From the NCBI GenBank assembly GCA_013433145.1, contig CM024189.1:4770501-4834500 (forward strand): a DNA stretch of 64,000 nucleotides. Direction: 5' to 3'. Below the pieces are notes generated by a model, which ran no database searches, was not told the origin of the DNA, and worked only from the letters and a program-made list of their open reading frames with translations. Positions 12,200 to 24,708 of this stretch are shown here, one piece after another. The stretch comes from Ascaris suum (Eukaryota > Nematoda > Chromadorea > Rhabditida > Ascarididae). Every line of letters begins with the position of its first letter. Position 1 is the first letter of the stretch. The position numbers and the translations under genes were made by a program.

Positions 12200-14295
12200 A
12201 CTCATTCTTTACAGATTTAGGTTTCAGAGGGCCAGGCTGATTGATGAATTAATAATTTTGTAAACATTTGTGAATTGCTTTCGTTTTCTTGGAGAGCAGA
12301 AGAAATTGACCGCTTCTCATTTGTTCGCCTCGGACGACGTTTTATGCATTCATTTTGCAGTTCCGCATTCTTGACGCATTCCATGTTTGAAAAGGATGCG
12401 TTTTCATCCATGCCTCCCAATTGCACATTTTAATCGCGTTTCAAGTGGTCTTCTTCTATTGATTCTCTTTCCCTTGTTCATTCGTTGTGCGCTGTTTGTT
12501 CGCTTTACATTAAACGTCTCAGTCATTTGTTGGTTTGGTGTTAAATTTTCCGGCAATTTTTCGGTGAGATATGACACTAACATACAATGACCGCATTGTA
12601 TTTTGCTTCTCTCCCTCGTTTACTAATTAGTCTTTTGGACGAAGTCGTGAGCATGTGGCGGTTAGAACCTATTCACGCACGAAATTTTGAGCCTAATGCA
12701 GACTGTTTTGACGGGGAAGTGAATTGATGCGATGCCGACATTCCTCGATGCGACAGGGGAAACTTCGCTGTTTCCTTTCTCACTTTCAACTGGGGAGGGA
12801 GATGACTGAGACAAAGCCTTTCATTTATTCTTAGATTTGTTATCACGATGTAACTGTACACTACATATTTCCTATTGTTTTTAGCCGTTTATCGGTGTTA
12901 CTGTTTCTGGGATAATGATCGAGGCGTTTCAGTTTATCGAAACAACTTGTACACGGATTTTTGTGCCATTGGAAAAGATTGCTGATGAGTAGGGTGAGGT
13001 TTAGTGTTAAAATATGCAGTGTTTCGCTCCGCAATTTTAAGACGTATTTGATGTGTGTTGACCTTTTTTTTTCACAGTGTATTTTAAATGTTGTCATTCT
13101 TCTGCTCTAGCCGACATCTATTGTATGAAATTGTTTCTAGTTTTTTTTTTGTATAATGTTTCATCTCGCATTACAGCTGATTTTGTAGTGGTGACTGATA
13201 TTCATACTGTATTCGTATTGCCGTTAAGGCGGTGTGTGGTTGGTATTTGTACCTTGTAGGTCACCCAGATGGATTGTTATCGTTCACTGGTTAATTTTAT
13301 CACTATAACAAAGGGGTATTTGTTATTGCAGTGCGGTCCCCAATTCCCAGGTGGTAAAGTCCCGGGGATTAAAGGTTCGAACTTGACGCCTTGGATCGGC
13401 GGGGCCGTCTGTGATAGTAAATACCAACTTTTATCGAACTCGCGACATCAGCTTTCCGAGAAACGGATGATCCAAGCAAACTGTGTTCACTGTACAATTG
13501 TTTCAGCCGTCTTCTAGTTTCTAAGCAAGTGAGGCTAACCAGGTGAACGTTGCGTTATGGTTCCAGCCGAATATCTGTCCTGTCATATCTGGGTCTTGGA
13601 GTATGGTACCTTCATTCACGAGTGACTGTTGGCATGGGATGGAGAAAGACGTTAGAGAACTGACGGAAGATCTATGCATTTAAAAGACGTATCAGTCAGT
13701 ATTGGTGTGGTAATGATAGCAAGTCACTGCGATCACTTGTGGCAAAAAGTCTCAGTTGTGTTGGTGGAGTGAGTGGGTGCAGATGTTTATTTCATGAAGT
13801 GGTCCGCAGAAAAAAAAAAAACACGAGAAGGTCGAAAAGAATTCTTTGGGTTTTTATAGGACTTTAAGGGATCTATAAACACCTCGATGTAAGCTGCCTA
13901 AGGACGGCGCGGATTTGTGCGCCGAAGTGCCACATCGTTCTGGCAGCAGCGCAGCACGAATTGCGCTGCACTCATTACCTTTCCATCCCTTCCCCCACTC
14001 TTTTCATGAAGCTTACTATCAGCAACAGAGCTATGTTGCGGGTCGATTCGAGATAGCGTTTTGTCGGAAGCACATTTGCTATCATTGATGATTTGATGGA
14101 AACGCGGAGTAAGCGCATTTACACATATAAATGGATGGTATTATATAGTAGTTTCAACTACACGTAGCTTTGACGCGTGCTCTGAAGATTGCGTTGTTCA
14201 AAACGAATGAAGACAAAGCGAATGGTAGAAAACAAAGATCGCAAGTATACATTTGCATACGGTGATTTGATTGGTAGTAACGCTTCAAGATATCA
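12200..14295. other. Intergenic region, no gene seen
   Basis: Between RBM39 and the Pro-rich gene cluster I see only short unsupported open frames (for example 13269-13517) and an A-run near 13810. No splice-consistent coding exon or RNA gene was recognised. Confidence 0.4.
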
Positions 14296-16289
14296 TTAAA
14301 AGCCCCATCGCTTCCGAGGCGCACAACACACGCATTGGGTTACGCGGCCATCGACAGGAGGTAGGAATGGTTCGTCCATCGGTGTTTGCGGAGGACGAGG
14401 AGGAGGAGGTGATGGTGGCGGCAAGTCGTCTGGCCCACCGCGGAATCCAAAACGTTGCGGTTCCTGTAGAACGTACGCAAGCATTAATGCAATGGCTCAG
14501 TTATGCAGGCATTGAAGCGCTAATGAAATGAAGGGTTGCTGGTTTGTTAATGGTGTTATAACCATCAGCCACTTTGCGAGGATGTATTTGTGAAGGGCAA
14601 TGGCACTTTTGGTTGTTTTGTGCAGTAAGCATGCTCCGCTGTATTTTTACACTTCCCACACTTTCTATCTCTCCACCTATTTGTTCCTTTTATTTATTGC
14701 TTGAGCGAAATTCGAGTTGTTTTTCATCGTTGTAAAAATTTGAAGCTGTCACTCGAATATGCTTTCGATCACAACGTTTGCGATGAAACTAAAAAAAGAG
14801 GTAATTTGATAGTAAAGCATGCGTAACACTGAATATCGGGAAGAATACAGCACAAATGAACGAATTTGGTTTGTTGTGTAAAACGTTGCGGATGCTACTG
14901 AGAAGGGCTAAATGGGCAGGGTTTGTTTCATTGGCTTTTTTTTACTTCCGATTGAATTATTTCAAGTTTTTCATGAAGTCGGGAGTGAACCATTGAAGGC
15001 TAAAAAATTGAACCGGATATTCCATCAACGGCAGTTAAGCGTTCTGCTGTATATAGGCTTCCTGTGGTGAATAATGGGAACAAAATTTGTCACTCTGCGA
15101 AGAGCCCAATAGCAAGTGACGCTTTTAACTCGGCATCTCTGAAGCTCATTGTTGCCAGCATATAGAGAGGAATACTGTTGCAAAATAGTCAGACAGAGAC
15201 CAACGTCATTTGCAAGTGTCTCTTATGAAGCTGAACTTTTCCACTTTTGCCACCACTCTAGGTTCCGTTACAAAAATGAGAACATCTTTGAAAAGAACTA
15301 GTAGAACATTTCTTGGCATTCAATCAAAATTATCAGATCATTGTCAATGATAATATAAAAATGGCCATCCAGCCCATCTGTGCGATTATGACATAATCTT
15401 GCTTTGTTAATTTTTTCGCACCAAGGAATACTATTCTCGGTTACTTTTATTGTCTAACTTTGCACCGGCAACTCCACTACATTTTATAGGAGAGTCTGAA
15501 GAAAATTACTGGAGAAAACGGTTGCCGGGTTAATTGTTCGACCATGCGACCATTGACTTCTAAAGATCTAATAGAACGAAATAGTCGAGTATTTGGAATT
15601 TTTCAACTTTAACCAACAAGTTAAAATTAGTCGCTCTCTATTTTTGAACCTCGACCTCCGCTGCGTTTTGATTTCCCCAAAGGTAGACAGATATCGCATG
15701 AGTGTCCTTCCCTCATCCATGTCCACCTCCTGAAGAGCCTTATAGGAACTCTGTTCATATCCTATGCATTTAATCACGTACTTTTTTTCTTGAATGATCC
15801 GAATTTCTTCACTAAATGTAGAGGAAGGAAAATGTTCGGCCGCTACATGGCGACAGTCGGACGGTCAAACAACCGACGTTTTCGCAAAATTGCATACCCT
15901 CTTCTTACGATGTGAAATGCCGGTGTCAAAATCGACTGGTGGATGACTTGGATCGAAGACGAACAGAATTCCAGTCACTTCATTCTAAAAGAACACGTAC
16001 TGAATGTATCAAATTTCAAGTACTTGCGTGTATAGTCAGTCTGATTCCGACTCAATTGCTGTTGTCGGGCGGAGTTTCAGATTTCAAATTGAAGAATCAA
16101 CAAATAAAATTTATGGCGCAAAGCAGGAGCAGACATGTTCCCCTAAGAGTTGGTAGACGCAGAGGCTAATAACTCATGACAGTTATGATGTAAAATACTT
16201 CTACCTCTTTTAGACTCCTTGAAGATCCCTCAGAGTACAACAGCACCACACCGAATACTGCAGCAACAATAAACTTTGTGTTAACACAT
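14296..16289 (-). pseudogene. Pro-rich secreted protein paralogue A, apparently frameshifted at its start
   Basis: Two exons are visible: 16289-16205 (signal peptide) and 14463-14296. The intron is phase 0, with donor GAG then GTAGAA and acceptor TTCTACAG. Exon 1 encodes a hydrophobic segment, KFIVAAVFGVVLLYSEGSS, typical of a signal peptide. The only nearby ATG (16289-16287) is followed by TGT TAA, so the hydrophobic frame opens one base later and the ATG is out of frame by one T. Exon 2 (55 residues) starts with Glu-Pro as in paralogue C. It has a Pro run (PPPSPPPPRPPQTP) and ends TQCVCCAPRKRWGF then stop. The CVCCAPR motif is shared with the last exon of the 24.7-kb gene. The copy may be a recent pseudogene, carry an assembly error, or use an unseen upstream exon. 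Function unknown. Confidence 0.45.
15840..16165 (+). mobile_element. Possible RTE-type retrotransposon scrap
   Basis: Short frameshifted pieces recall the part of RTE polymerases just after the active site. One frame reads NRLVDDLDRRRTEFQSLHSK and another SNFKYL, like the FKYLGS motif of that family. The match is weak and no boundaries are visible, so this could be chance. Confidence 0.2.
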
Positions 16290-16942
16290 TCTCGGTAAGA
16301 CGGTTGAAAATATAAAAATTTATATAAGATGTTTATAATGGAAACCTCAACATGAATATAACGTTGAGTGTTGTCGAGCAATACTTCAGATTAATATAGG
16401 AAGAATGTAACCGAGGTTACGTTGTGAAGACGTGGCTAGGCCCAGCTCCAAGGAGAGAATGAAGCAATCGAACGAGGTGATGCATGTCGCCGAATAGGGG
16501 CGACTATCACGAACGTCACCCTGTCTAATCGCTTGGTTTCATCTTCCCAGCACCCCCGACGACGTCTTTCTATTCATTTTCGGTTCTGCACCTTGCTTCT
16601 CGTACTTCTCCAATCCGCAACAGAGCTCAGATATGGGCAGCACGTGTGACCTGGGTCTGTCTTCCTTGCCTCTAGCGTTTTTACACTGACAACATTATCA
16701 ATTCCCATTTAAAGGAAAATCAAATTTGATTAGTTGCGTTCTCAAAAATGCTGCATGAAGCATAGCAGCAGAGAGCAGTGACCTAAATACAAAAAGTTTA
16801 TTATTGTATATTCAATCTTGACCCCTAGTAAGTGCCACACAAATGTGTTACCCTTGACCAGTCGTTTTTTCTACGCAGTACGCCGAGTGATGTTACTGTA
16901 ATAAATTCATTACTGTAATAACGCGAAAAACGCGAAAAATTA

Positions 16943-19900
16943 CTATAATAAATTCAATTCACTAACAACGAAAGTTCCTTGGTGGCGAGCAGCTATTCGG
17001 CAACAGCGAATACAGCTAGCTCCGCTGACTGTGGCTGTAAATCTGCAGAACTGCCGCGAAATGTCTGCGTGGGGGGGTCCACCGTGAAGGCCAACCGGAG
17101 GACCGTCAAATGCAGCACCAGTTGGATCTATGAGCAATAATAAATGAAATTTCTCAGAAACCAAATATTAGTGAGAAGTTATTTTTTTAGCAAATAAAAA
17201 GTGAATATACTGACACACTATCAATGTGAGCTATAATTTGATGTCTTTTGCTATGTCTAGCAGAGAAGTTGGATGCGTTGTTCTGCAACTGTCCTAACAC
17301 ATTCCTGTAACGCTATTCAGTCCAGGAAATATTTTCATCATGCAAAGAATTTCTTGTTGTGTCGGTTGTGTGAGACATGTTTCTGGAATTGTTCCACTTA
17401 TCAGCAGATGCATTACCGATTATTGAATAACCGGAAGTAGATGGTCAGTTATGTAAGGCATCATTATTAGAACGCTTAGCTGCTAGCCCAAAACGCTTTT
17501 TTAGATGTTGCAACCGCTAAATTTCTTTGTCGTTTTTAAGTTGGTCAGCGAATAACTCTAAGAAGATTCTCTGTTGAGGTAGACGATTACATGCATCGTT
17601 TTCAAATATCATTGAGTCAAATTAACGAGAGGAATGCAATTCACAATCTTAGCTCCTTCATATGGCTGTATTTCAGAAGTCTCAAAAACAAAACAAAAGA
17701 AACGGTACGATGGTGAGGATGATCATCCCGCACGTCTACCAACGCAAACGAAGCATGCACAGAGCAGTAGAAATCTGAAATGACTATGAAGTCGTTTAAT
17801 TTCCATCATCGTTATACACATGTTTACGGGCACAAGTACGCACGCACAAACACACAAGCGCACACACATACGTAACTTTTACAAATGACGTAGTGTTAAG
17901 CTTTGCTAAAAGATTAATGCTTGTGACCATTTTGCCCATTCTTAGTACTAGGACAAGTTATTTTTCAATACAGCGTTTTTATCTTCGGAGAAAAATTATA
18001 TCACGAAGAAAGCAGCTGTGGGTAAAATGTCTCCCATTTATGAGGGAGTACCATTAATTGCATTACTGGATATGAATCACTAGATGTTGTTGCTGCAACA
18101 GTACAAACATGAGACTCATATAAATGTATGTTAATAACCTCTACCGTACTTTCGTATAGAGTGATTATTGTTGCATTAGCACACAATCATATAGTAAGAA
18201 CTTTCGACAGTTTCAGAGCAATTTTTATTAATCGATGGGTCGATCTGTGCCTCTGAGTTTGTGGAGACGAAAAGACGGAGAAATTGCCCAATTTTTTAAC
18301 ACACCAATCTATAAAATTTAACGTCCCATTCTCGAATTCATGAACGGTAATAGCAGATATAAAAAATCAGAACTTTTCGCTCGGGCGCTTAATTCGACCG
18401 GAGATGAAGTAAGGATTGCCTACTTTCACAAGACTGCCAGAGACTGAAATATGAGCCAGTGAAAACTTACGGTCGAAGAAGAATGGCGGGAACATGTGGT
18501 GGTGCAGTGGCGGTGGTATTAGCGGTGGCTTTGGTGGTGGCACCGGCGGAAATAGACCAGGTAGAGGAGAGGGTAGGCCAGGAAAGAAACCCGGCCCCCA
18601 ACCACCACCTGGTGGCCAAAAATGGCTTTCACCTGTTTCATTTTTTATATCGACTTCATCGGCATTCTAAAAAACCATCTTTTAATTTTCAGTGGAATAC
18701 TAATCAGATTTTCAAAAAATGGCACAGTTGTTTGTGGGAAAAAGTTGGATGTTTTCCAAATCCCGGCTTTTGCTGTACAGTTGCCAGCCGGCTAAATATG
18801 AAACATTGCATCGAACCGAGTCGAACTCAGCAAAAGAATGTACTGAAAAGTGTGACTGAAAGAAAATGAATTTTTTTTCAAACAGCGAGCGGTCAATCGC
18901 TGAACTCATTCAACCCCTCGCTTTATTTCAATGTTATTCAAAGATCGGAGGAGCTTTCAGGACGAGCATTTATTTGCTACTGATAATTATTTTATTCTCA
19001 AGCGGCATTATTATTCCCATCGGTGCGACGCGTCAACTTTATTCATTAAAACGCCGAAAAAATACCTTAAGAAGAAGAATACAATCGTTGGATAGTTTAG
19101 ATTGGTATTCGCTGAAAAAATATTGCGTAAAAATGCAAATGTCATATTAGATATTGGATACCGTAGCAGCAAAGACGGTGACGCAGAACACCAATGAAAA
19201 CAAAACCGTCTGCGAGAGCATCTCGACTGCGAATGTCCAGAGAGCACATCGGTTCTCCAAAAGAAACTTTTATAGACGGGCTGTCGCAAAGGCGGAGCTT
19301 CTAAGCATCTCACTGTCGCTGTAAAAGCTATTAGATGAGCGTTCAGCTAATTTCTATTGATACCTTCGAGAGCAAGTTGTGCAATCATCTAAATACATTT
19401 AACAGGTCTATCCTATATTCTTTCCTTCTTTTTCGGGCATTCAGGGCATAAATTTGCAGTTCAATGAGTTCTAAAATTCAAAAAATTCAGGAACTCAAAA
19501 ACTTAAATCCAAAGTGGCAAGTGTTTCCTAACCTCACAAAGCAGAAGCAGCAGGTTACGCCTTTCCTGATCCACGTTTCACTAGAAGACGAATCGATAAT
19601 TACGCAAGGCTCAACAATTGCATAAATTCGTTTGAATATTTTCGCATCATTCTACGGTGTTCGAATCGTTCAGTCCTCATGACGACTACACTTATTTCCG
19701 GTCCCCAACGATTGCATTCTGAAGCTTTAAATATATTCAAAGGACAAAAGGGGGCATTAGCATAAAAGTAGTTTAGAGTACTTGTCATGATGGTGCTCTA
19801 AAGCTGGTGCTATATCGATTTCGTCATTTTGGAGAACGGAGTGATGTTTTTTTTTCGTGTTCATTTCCGGTTGTTTTATATATCGCTCTATTAGTAATAC

Positions 19901-21486
19901 TTTTTGTCCTTCTATAAAATGGTGCCATCAATTGACAGTGTCAAATTTTCTAGATGCAATGATATTGTAAAACTGCTAAACGGAGCGCACAATCGCTAAA
20001 TGAATAACATGAACAACAAAAATTTGATGCAAATTAAAAAACAATTTCAACGTGTTAATTAGTTAACCTAGAAATTTGCATAATTTAGAGCACTATTGTG
20101 ATGAAAATTCTAAGCTTTGCTTAGAAAATAATAGTGAATGAATCCGAGAAGTGTTTTTGATGGCTATATACATTCATACGACGAGGTGTTATTTCCAGCT
20201 TCCGTCAATCGAAATAAAATATCTCCTCAGAAGTTGTTACTCGGTTTAGACCTCAGTTGCTTAGACAATGAATTTAGTTGGCATACCGGTCAATGTGCGC
20301 TTTAAATGATGCACTAAGCTGTCGACTAAAAATTCAATGTCATATACTCAACAAGAAGCGTAGTAATTTTAATTGTTGATAACCATGGAGAACTGAGGAC
20401 AACAACAAAGTGAAGAAGCGTCTCTTTAATAAGCTCGCACGGCATGTGGCATTTACATTGCCCTAACCTGACCAACTCACTAGATCATCTTCATAAGCTG
20501 AAAACAAGAAAGAAAGTGTGCAAAATAATGCCTCCTTATTTTAATTAATCCATTCGATCTGTGCAAGATCTTCAAGACAAACTTTTTTGAAACTCGACCG
20601 TCATAAAATGAAAAAGAGACCAGTCTAAAGTGTATACATGTTTTTTCGGCTTCTTAAATATTTCTGTCGAAATTCACGGATGGAGTTGACATAAAATATC
20701 ACTTACATTGCACATCACAACTGTCAAATTCGTAACTCGACTTTCACTGGCACATGACTTGAAAATAGCGGGGAGATAAACACATATAAGCATGGATCAC
20801 GTCACCAAAGTGCAAGCATCACGTTGCTGCACTAGGCTCTGTAAATGCAAACTTGCAAAGGCGTATTAAAAACGATTTCGGCAACTACATTAAAGAGCCA
20901 ACCAAAATTACAGACTCTTTGCAGGTATTAGCTCGAGCTCTTTAGGTTCCCGAACTCGTAAGCACAGCACTTCTGAAGGTAGCAGGCGCTGAACGATTTT
21001 CCACTTTGGATAAAAGTTTTTCACAATGTGATAAGCTTTTTCTTCGGACAGAAAGAAAACTCACATTAAGAAATTTGTCGAGATTTGAGGAACTATTAAA
21101 TTACCCTTCGTGTCACTTTTAATATATACTAATATCGACCTTAATGCGAAAACTAATTTATCAAATACTGCCTTCATATGGATTATTTATTTTAGGGCGC
21201 ACAGTTGTTCCGCCACCGTTTTATCAATCATATTTAGCAGCGTTTGGCCTCCAAAATAAGAGAGTTTTTCAGCTTCAACCAGAAGTGAGGAAATCTCATG
21301 GAATGATGTCTATTGCACACACTCAAGAAGGCAAATGCAACGTAGCGCTTTGTTCTGTGTGCTGTGTTCTTGTGAATGTCTAATTTCACGCATTCTATAA
21401 GATACCTTATACAAGTAAGGCTTTGAGTGAATTCGATCGCTCGATCCTCGCAGTGCACTAAGTACAGCAGCTCCAAACGTTGCCAT
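16943..21486 (-). CDS. Pro/Gly/Trp-rich secreted protein paralogue B with Cys-x2-Cys-Cys domain
   Basis: Model: exon 1 21486-21406, exon 2 18666-18471, exon 3 17127-16943; 153 residues with consistent phases (0, then 1). Exon 1 encodes MATFGAAVLSALRGSSDR, a short hydrophobic leader resembling the leader of paralogue A; no longer N terminus with an in-frame ATG close by is visible. Exon 2 contains KNETGESHFWPPGGGWGPG and then Pro-rich sequence ending PPFFFD. The plus-strand gene at 24.7 kb has KNETGQAHWWGPGPGWPPPG and the same one-base-over donor (C then GTAAGT). Exon 3 contains RFTATVSGASCIRCCRIAAR, matching the Cys-rich exon of that gene (CSDVATISDEACMACCKLAS). The leader implies secretion; function is unknown. 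Exon 1 is the least certain part, lying 2.7 kb from exon 2. I do not recognise the family. Confidence 0.6.
17828..17873. repeat. Degenerate CA-rich repeat
   Basis: An imperfect (CA)n-like stretch with ACGCAC interruptions, inside the second intron of paralogue B. No function suggested. Confidence 0.5.
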
Positions 21487-22947
21487 AACTGCAACAAAGT
21501 CGACTATAAGGATGAAAACTGTAAAATGAAGCAAATCAACAAATTCAAAAAAATCTAAACAGAGAGAGTCGATGGTAAAGGTGCATATCCTCATGAAATA
21601 TTAAAAAAATATATTTTTTTTAAAATAAGGAAAACCACCTTCAAAGCATTTAGTTCAAAGCTTCCAGTTAACGAAGCTGAGGTTTCTGAAAACAACTAAA
21701 AATGACGTTGTGCTTTAAATCTCTAGAAAGGAAATGCAATGGCCATCACATCCCCTATTGCGCTATGAAAAACTTTCCAAATATGTGTACATTTTTTCTC
21801 TACTTTAATTTGCAATATGCAAATGCAGTGGACAAAACGTTTTTATGAAGAAAAAAAAATTTTTTTTCAAACAAGGCATCAGTGAAACCCCACGAAATAA
21901 GATACAAAGAAGAGTTTTTCTCTTGAGAATATCGGACGCAATCTCCGATGATTTCCCCAAAAGCAAAACATTAGCGAATTTGTCGGGAATATTCTATTGT
22001 GAGATGATGGCGCCGATTGCGAAAACTACAGCTGCAGTGATGTTGCGACTTTGTTCTAGGAAGTGGGCATTTTAAAATGTGTGATCGCTCATAAGATTGT
22101 GTGAAAGCGTCATGAAGCCATCGAAAAAACACTTCTTCTTCTGACAGATTTTTAGTGACATTGCTAAGGAGCAATTATCTCAAATGCTATCAACAACTAA
22201 ATTCAAAGTTCGATGAAAGCAAAAAATCGCTCTGATTGATAGTGAAAATTTGCACTGTTCTAAAGTGCTTAAGATTATTGAAATATAAATTAGCAATTTT
22301 AGCTTGTAAATGATTCAAAAATATTGACAGTGTATTTTCTACAGCAATGTTATCATTAAAATATAGCTCAAAACTGTTGCACTGAAGTAATATCAGCATA
22401 ACAGCGCAATTCAAAAATGTCGTTCTTAAACTTCCAACTTTAAATACTGAGAGCAGATAGGTTTAATTGCCTTTCCTATTGCTGCAAGCAAACCTTTCAA
22501 GATGAAGTTTATTGTTTGGAAACTGGAAAGTCATAAGAAGCCGAGTGTTTAATCGAAATTGCTCGAATCGTATCTCAAGATCGACGTTAACCAATTTTCC
22601 CACAAAACATAAAGGTATGCAGCGGATAGCAGTTGACGTTCGAATTGCGACTAGCAAGCTGTGCCATGAGAACACCAAATAATGCACCATTGAATTTCAT
22701 GTGATGCTCAAAATTTAAAAAACTCACTAAACACAAGTAAGCTAAATGTAGGCAGCAAAAAATATTAACGCATAATCACTAGCAAATATAGAGGAAACAA
22801 GGACTCTAAATGGTGAATTATTTACATTGTTGTTTAAGCCAACATCTCAAACTGAAATAAATCCCATAGAATAGAATACCTTAAGCAGAGATGACACGAG
22901 AGACCCGATCGAGCGAAACACTGTTTGGTGCAGATCATAACAAAGTA

Positions 22948-23124
<177 letters not shown>

Positions 23125-24647
23125 CGATGAAGACAACAATAAAAAACAAAATATAATAAGGAAATATAAATGGAACATAATATTCAGTTAAAGTAATGAA
23201 ACAAGCGGCGCCCACTAACAATACAATAAAAGCGGCGTTTAGAGGATGTCATTTCTGCAACGATTCATTTAGATGGCTATCGGGAAATTTGATCAGTCAG
23301 TCTACGATAACATTATTATTTAATTGATTATACATAATTCTCAGTTTTATTTAAGCATTACTACATGATCAGCACAATATAATCATTAAATATTCAATTG
23401 CACATGTGGTAATATATAATGACTGTACATCGTCGCTAGAAGAGCTAACTCAGCGCTTCGCAGTAGCCATCATTCCTAGGAACGACAAAGGCCAATCGGC
23501 TCAAGCGTACTTGATTTGTGGCATTCATTATGAGCACTAAAATAAAGCGTTATGTTTCTGAATTCCATCACAATTTAAAAGCAAACCCATTAATAAATGT
23601 GATTCTATTAGAATGAATTTAAATTGAAAAAGTTTTTATAAAACCTCTGATTAGCACTCCAGATTATTCGAAATTGTTGATCTGCAGTTAGTTTGATGAA
23701 GTGATATAAGTGTCAATTAAAGTGCATCGAACGACAAAAATCACAAGAAATCTAGTAAAACAAGTTGCATAAAGATCGAGAAATCCTCCAGCTTCATTGT
23801 TCGTTGAGGCAATAAATTTTCTGCAAAATGTATGCTGCATTATAGCATTGCCTTTTCACTGAGAATCAAGAGATGTGCGACAATTGCTGATTGTACTATA
23901 GCAACAAATTTGCACACAACTCGCACGCATAAGTCAGCTGGTTCTGTTCCAGTAGCCGGTTATTATACCGATCACCTCATGACAATCTGCCGAGTGGGGC
24001 AAATTTCTTCTTTAGAAAACTTCCTCTCGTTGAAATTGCGAAAATTCTCTCTGGCTATTTTCTTCTAGAACAAAAATTGCTCACGTGGAAATATTTGATA
24101 CATTAAACAAGCTTCGATGTTATCAGCTATTGTGTCATGATTAAGAAAGACAGATTAGAAAGAGTTTAATTGCATAATTTTGAAAAATGTAGCAGCTGCA
24201 ATCATAAATCACTGCTTATGCAGTAACACACCTCATGGTACGTTATCGATCGGTTATTTTGACTTCTAGAAATCGACTCTTGAGGTGCACGAACTATTGA
24301 AGTAAAAGTCTGTTTTATTTTCATGGAGCCTAGATGACAGTGAATGAATGCTTATTATGGTTAAGAGTGAACGATTCACTCAACTTATGTGCTCTAGATG
24401 CCATATGTGATGCAAGCTGTTGTGGCAGTCATTAGAACAGTTTCCATCGAAAGTGAATCGCTAAGGCAATATCGGTGATTAAATGCTTGATGCTGCAAAT
24501 TAAGCATGCGATGCCCTATGTGGGGCTAGCTTCCGCTTCAACTCGAGAAACTGTGGGCTGCTTTCTTCACAGAAGTGCTTGCAGTTCGCGAGCGAACGCA
24601 TGCATCTATGACCCCGCCTACCAGGATATCCGACGACCAGCCGCACA

Positions 24648-24653
24648 TATAAG
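24648..24653 (+). promoter_or_regulatory. TATA box of gene C
   Basis: TATAAG in a GC-richer context lies 61 bp upstream of the signal-peptide ATG at 24709. The spacing predicts transcription starting near 24678 with a leader of about 30 nt. Nematode genes with a TATA box and a short leader are often strongly or stage-specifically expressed; that last point is inference. Confidence 0.45.
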
Positions 24654-24708
24654 AGCTTCGGATGAAAAATGCCATCATTCGACCCTGCGCAGCGCTCGAT
24701 TTTCCACT

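Noticed and set aside
13370..13400. TTCGAA inside GGTTCGAAC-like sequence, considered as a tRNA T-arm
   Set aside because: No A box, anticodon stem or acceptor stem could be paired around it.
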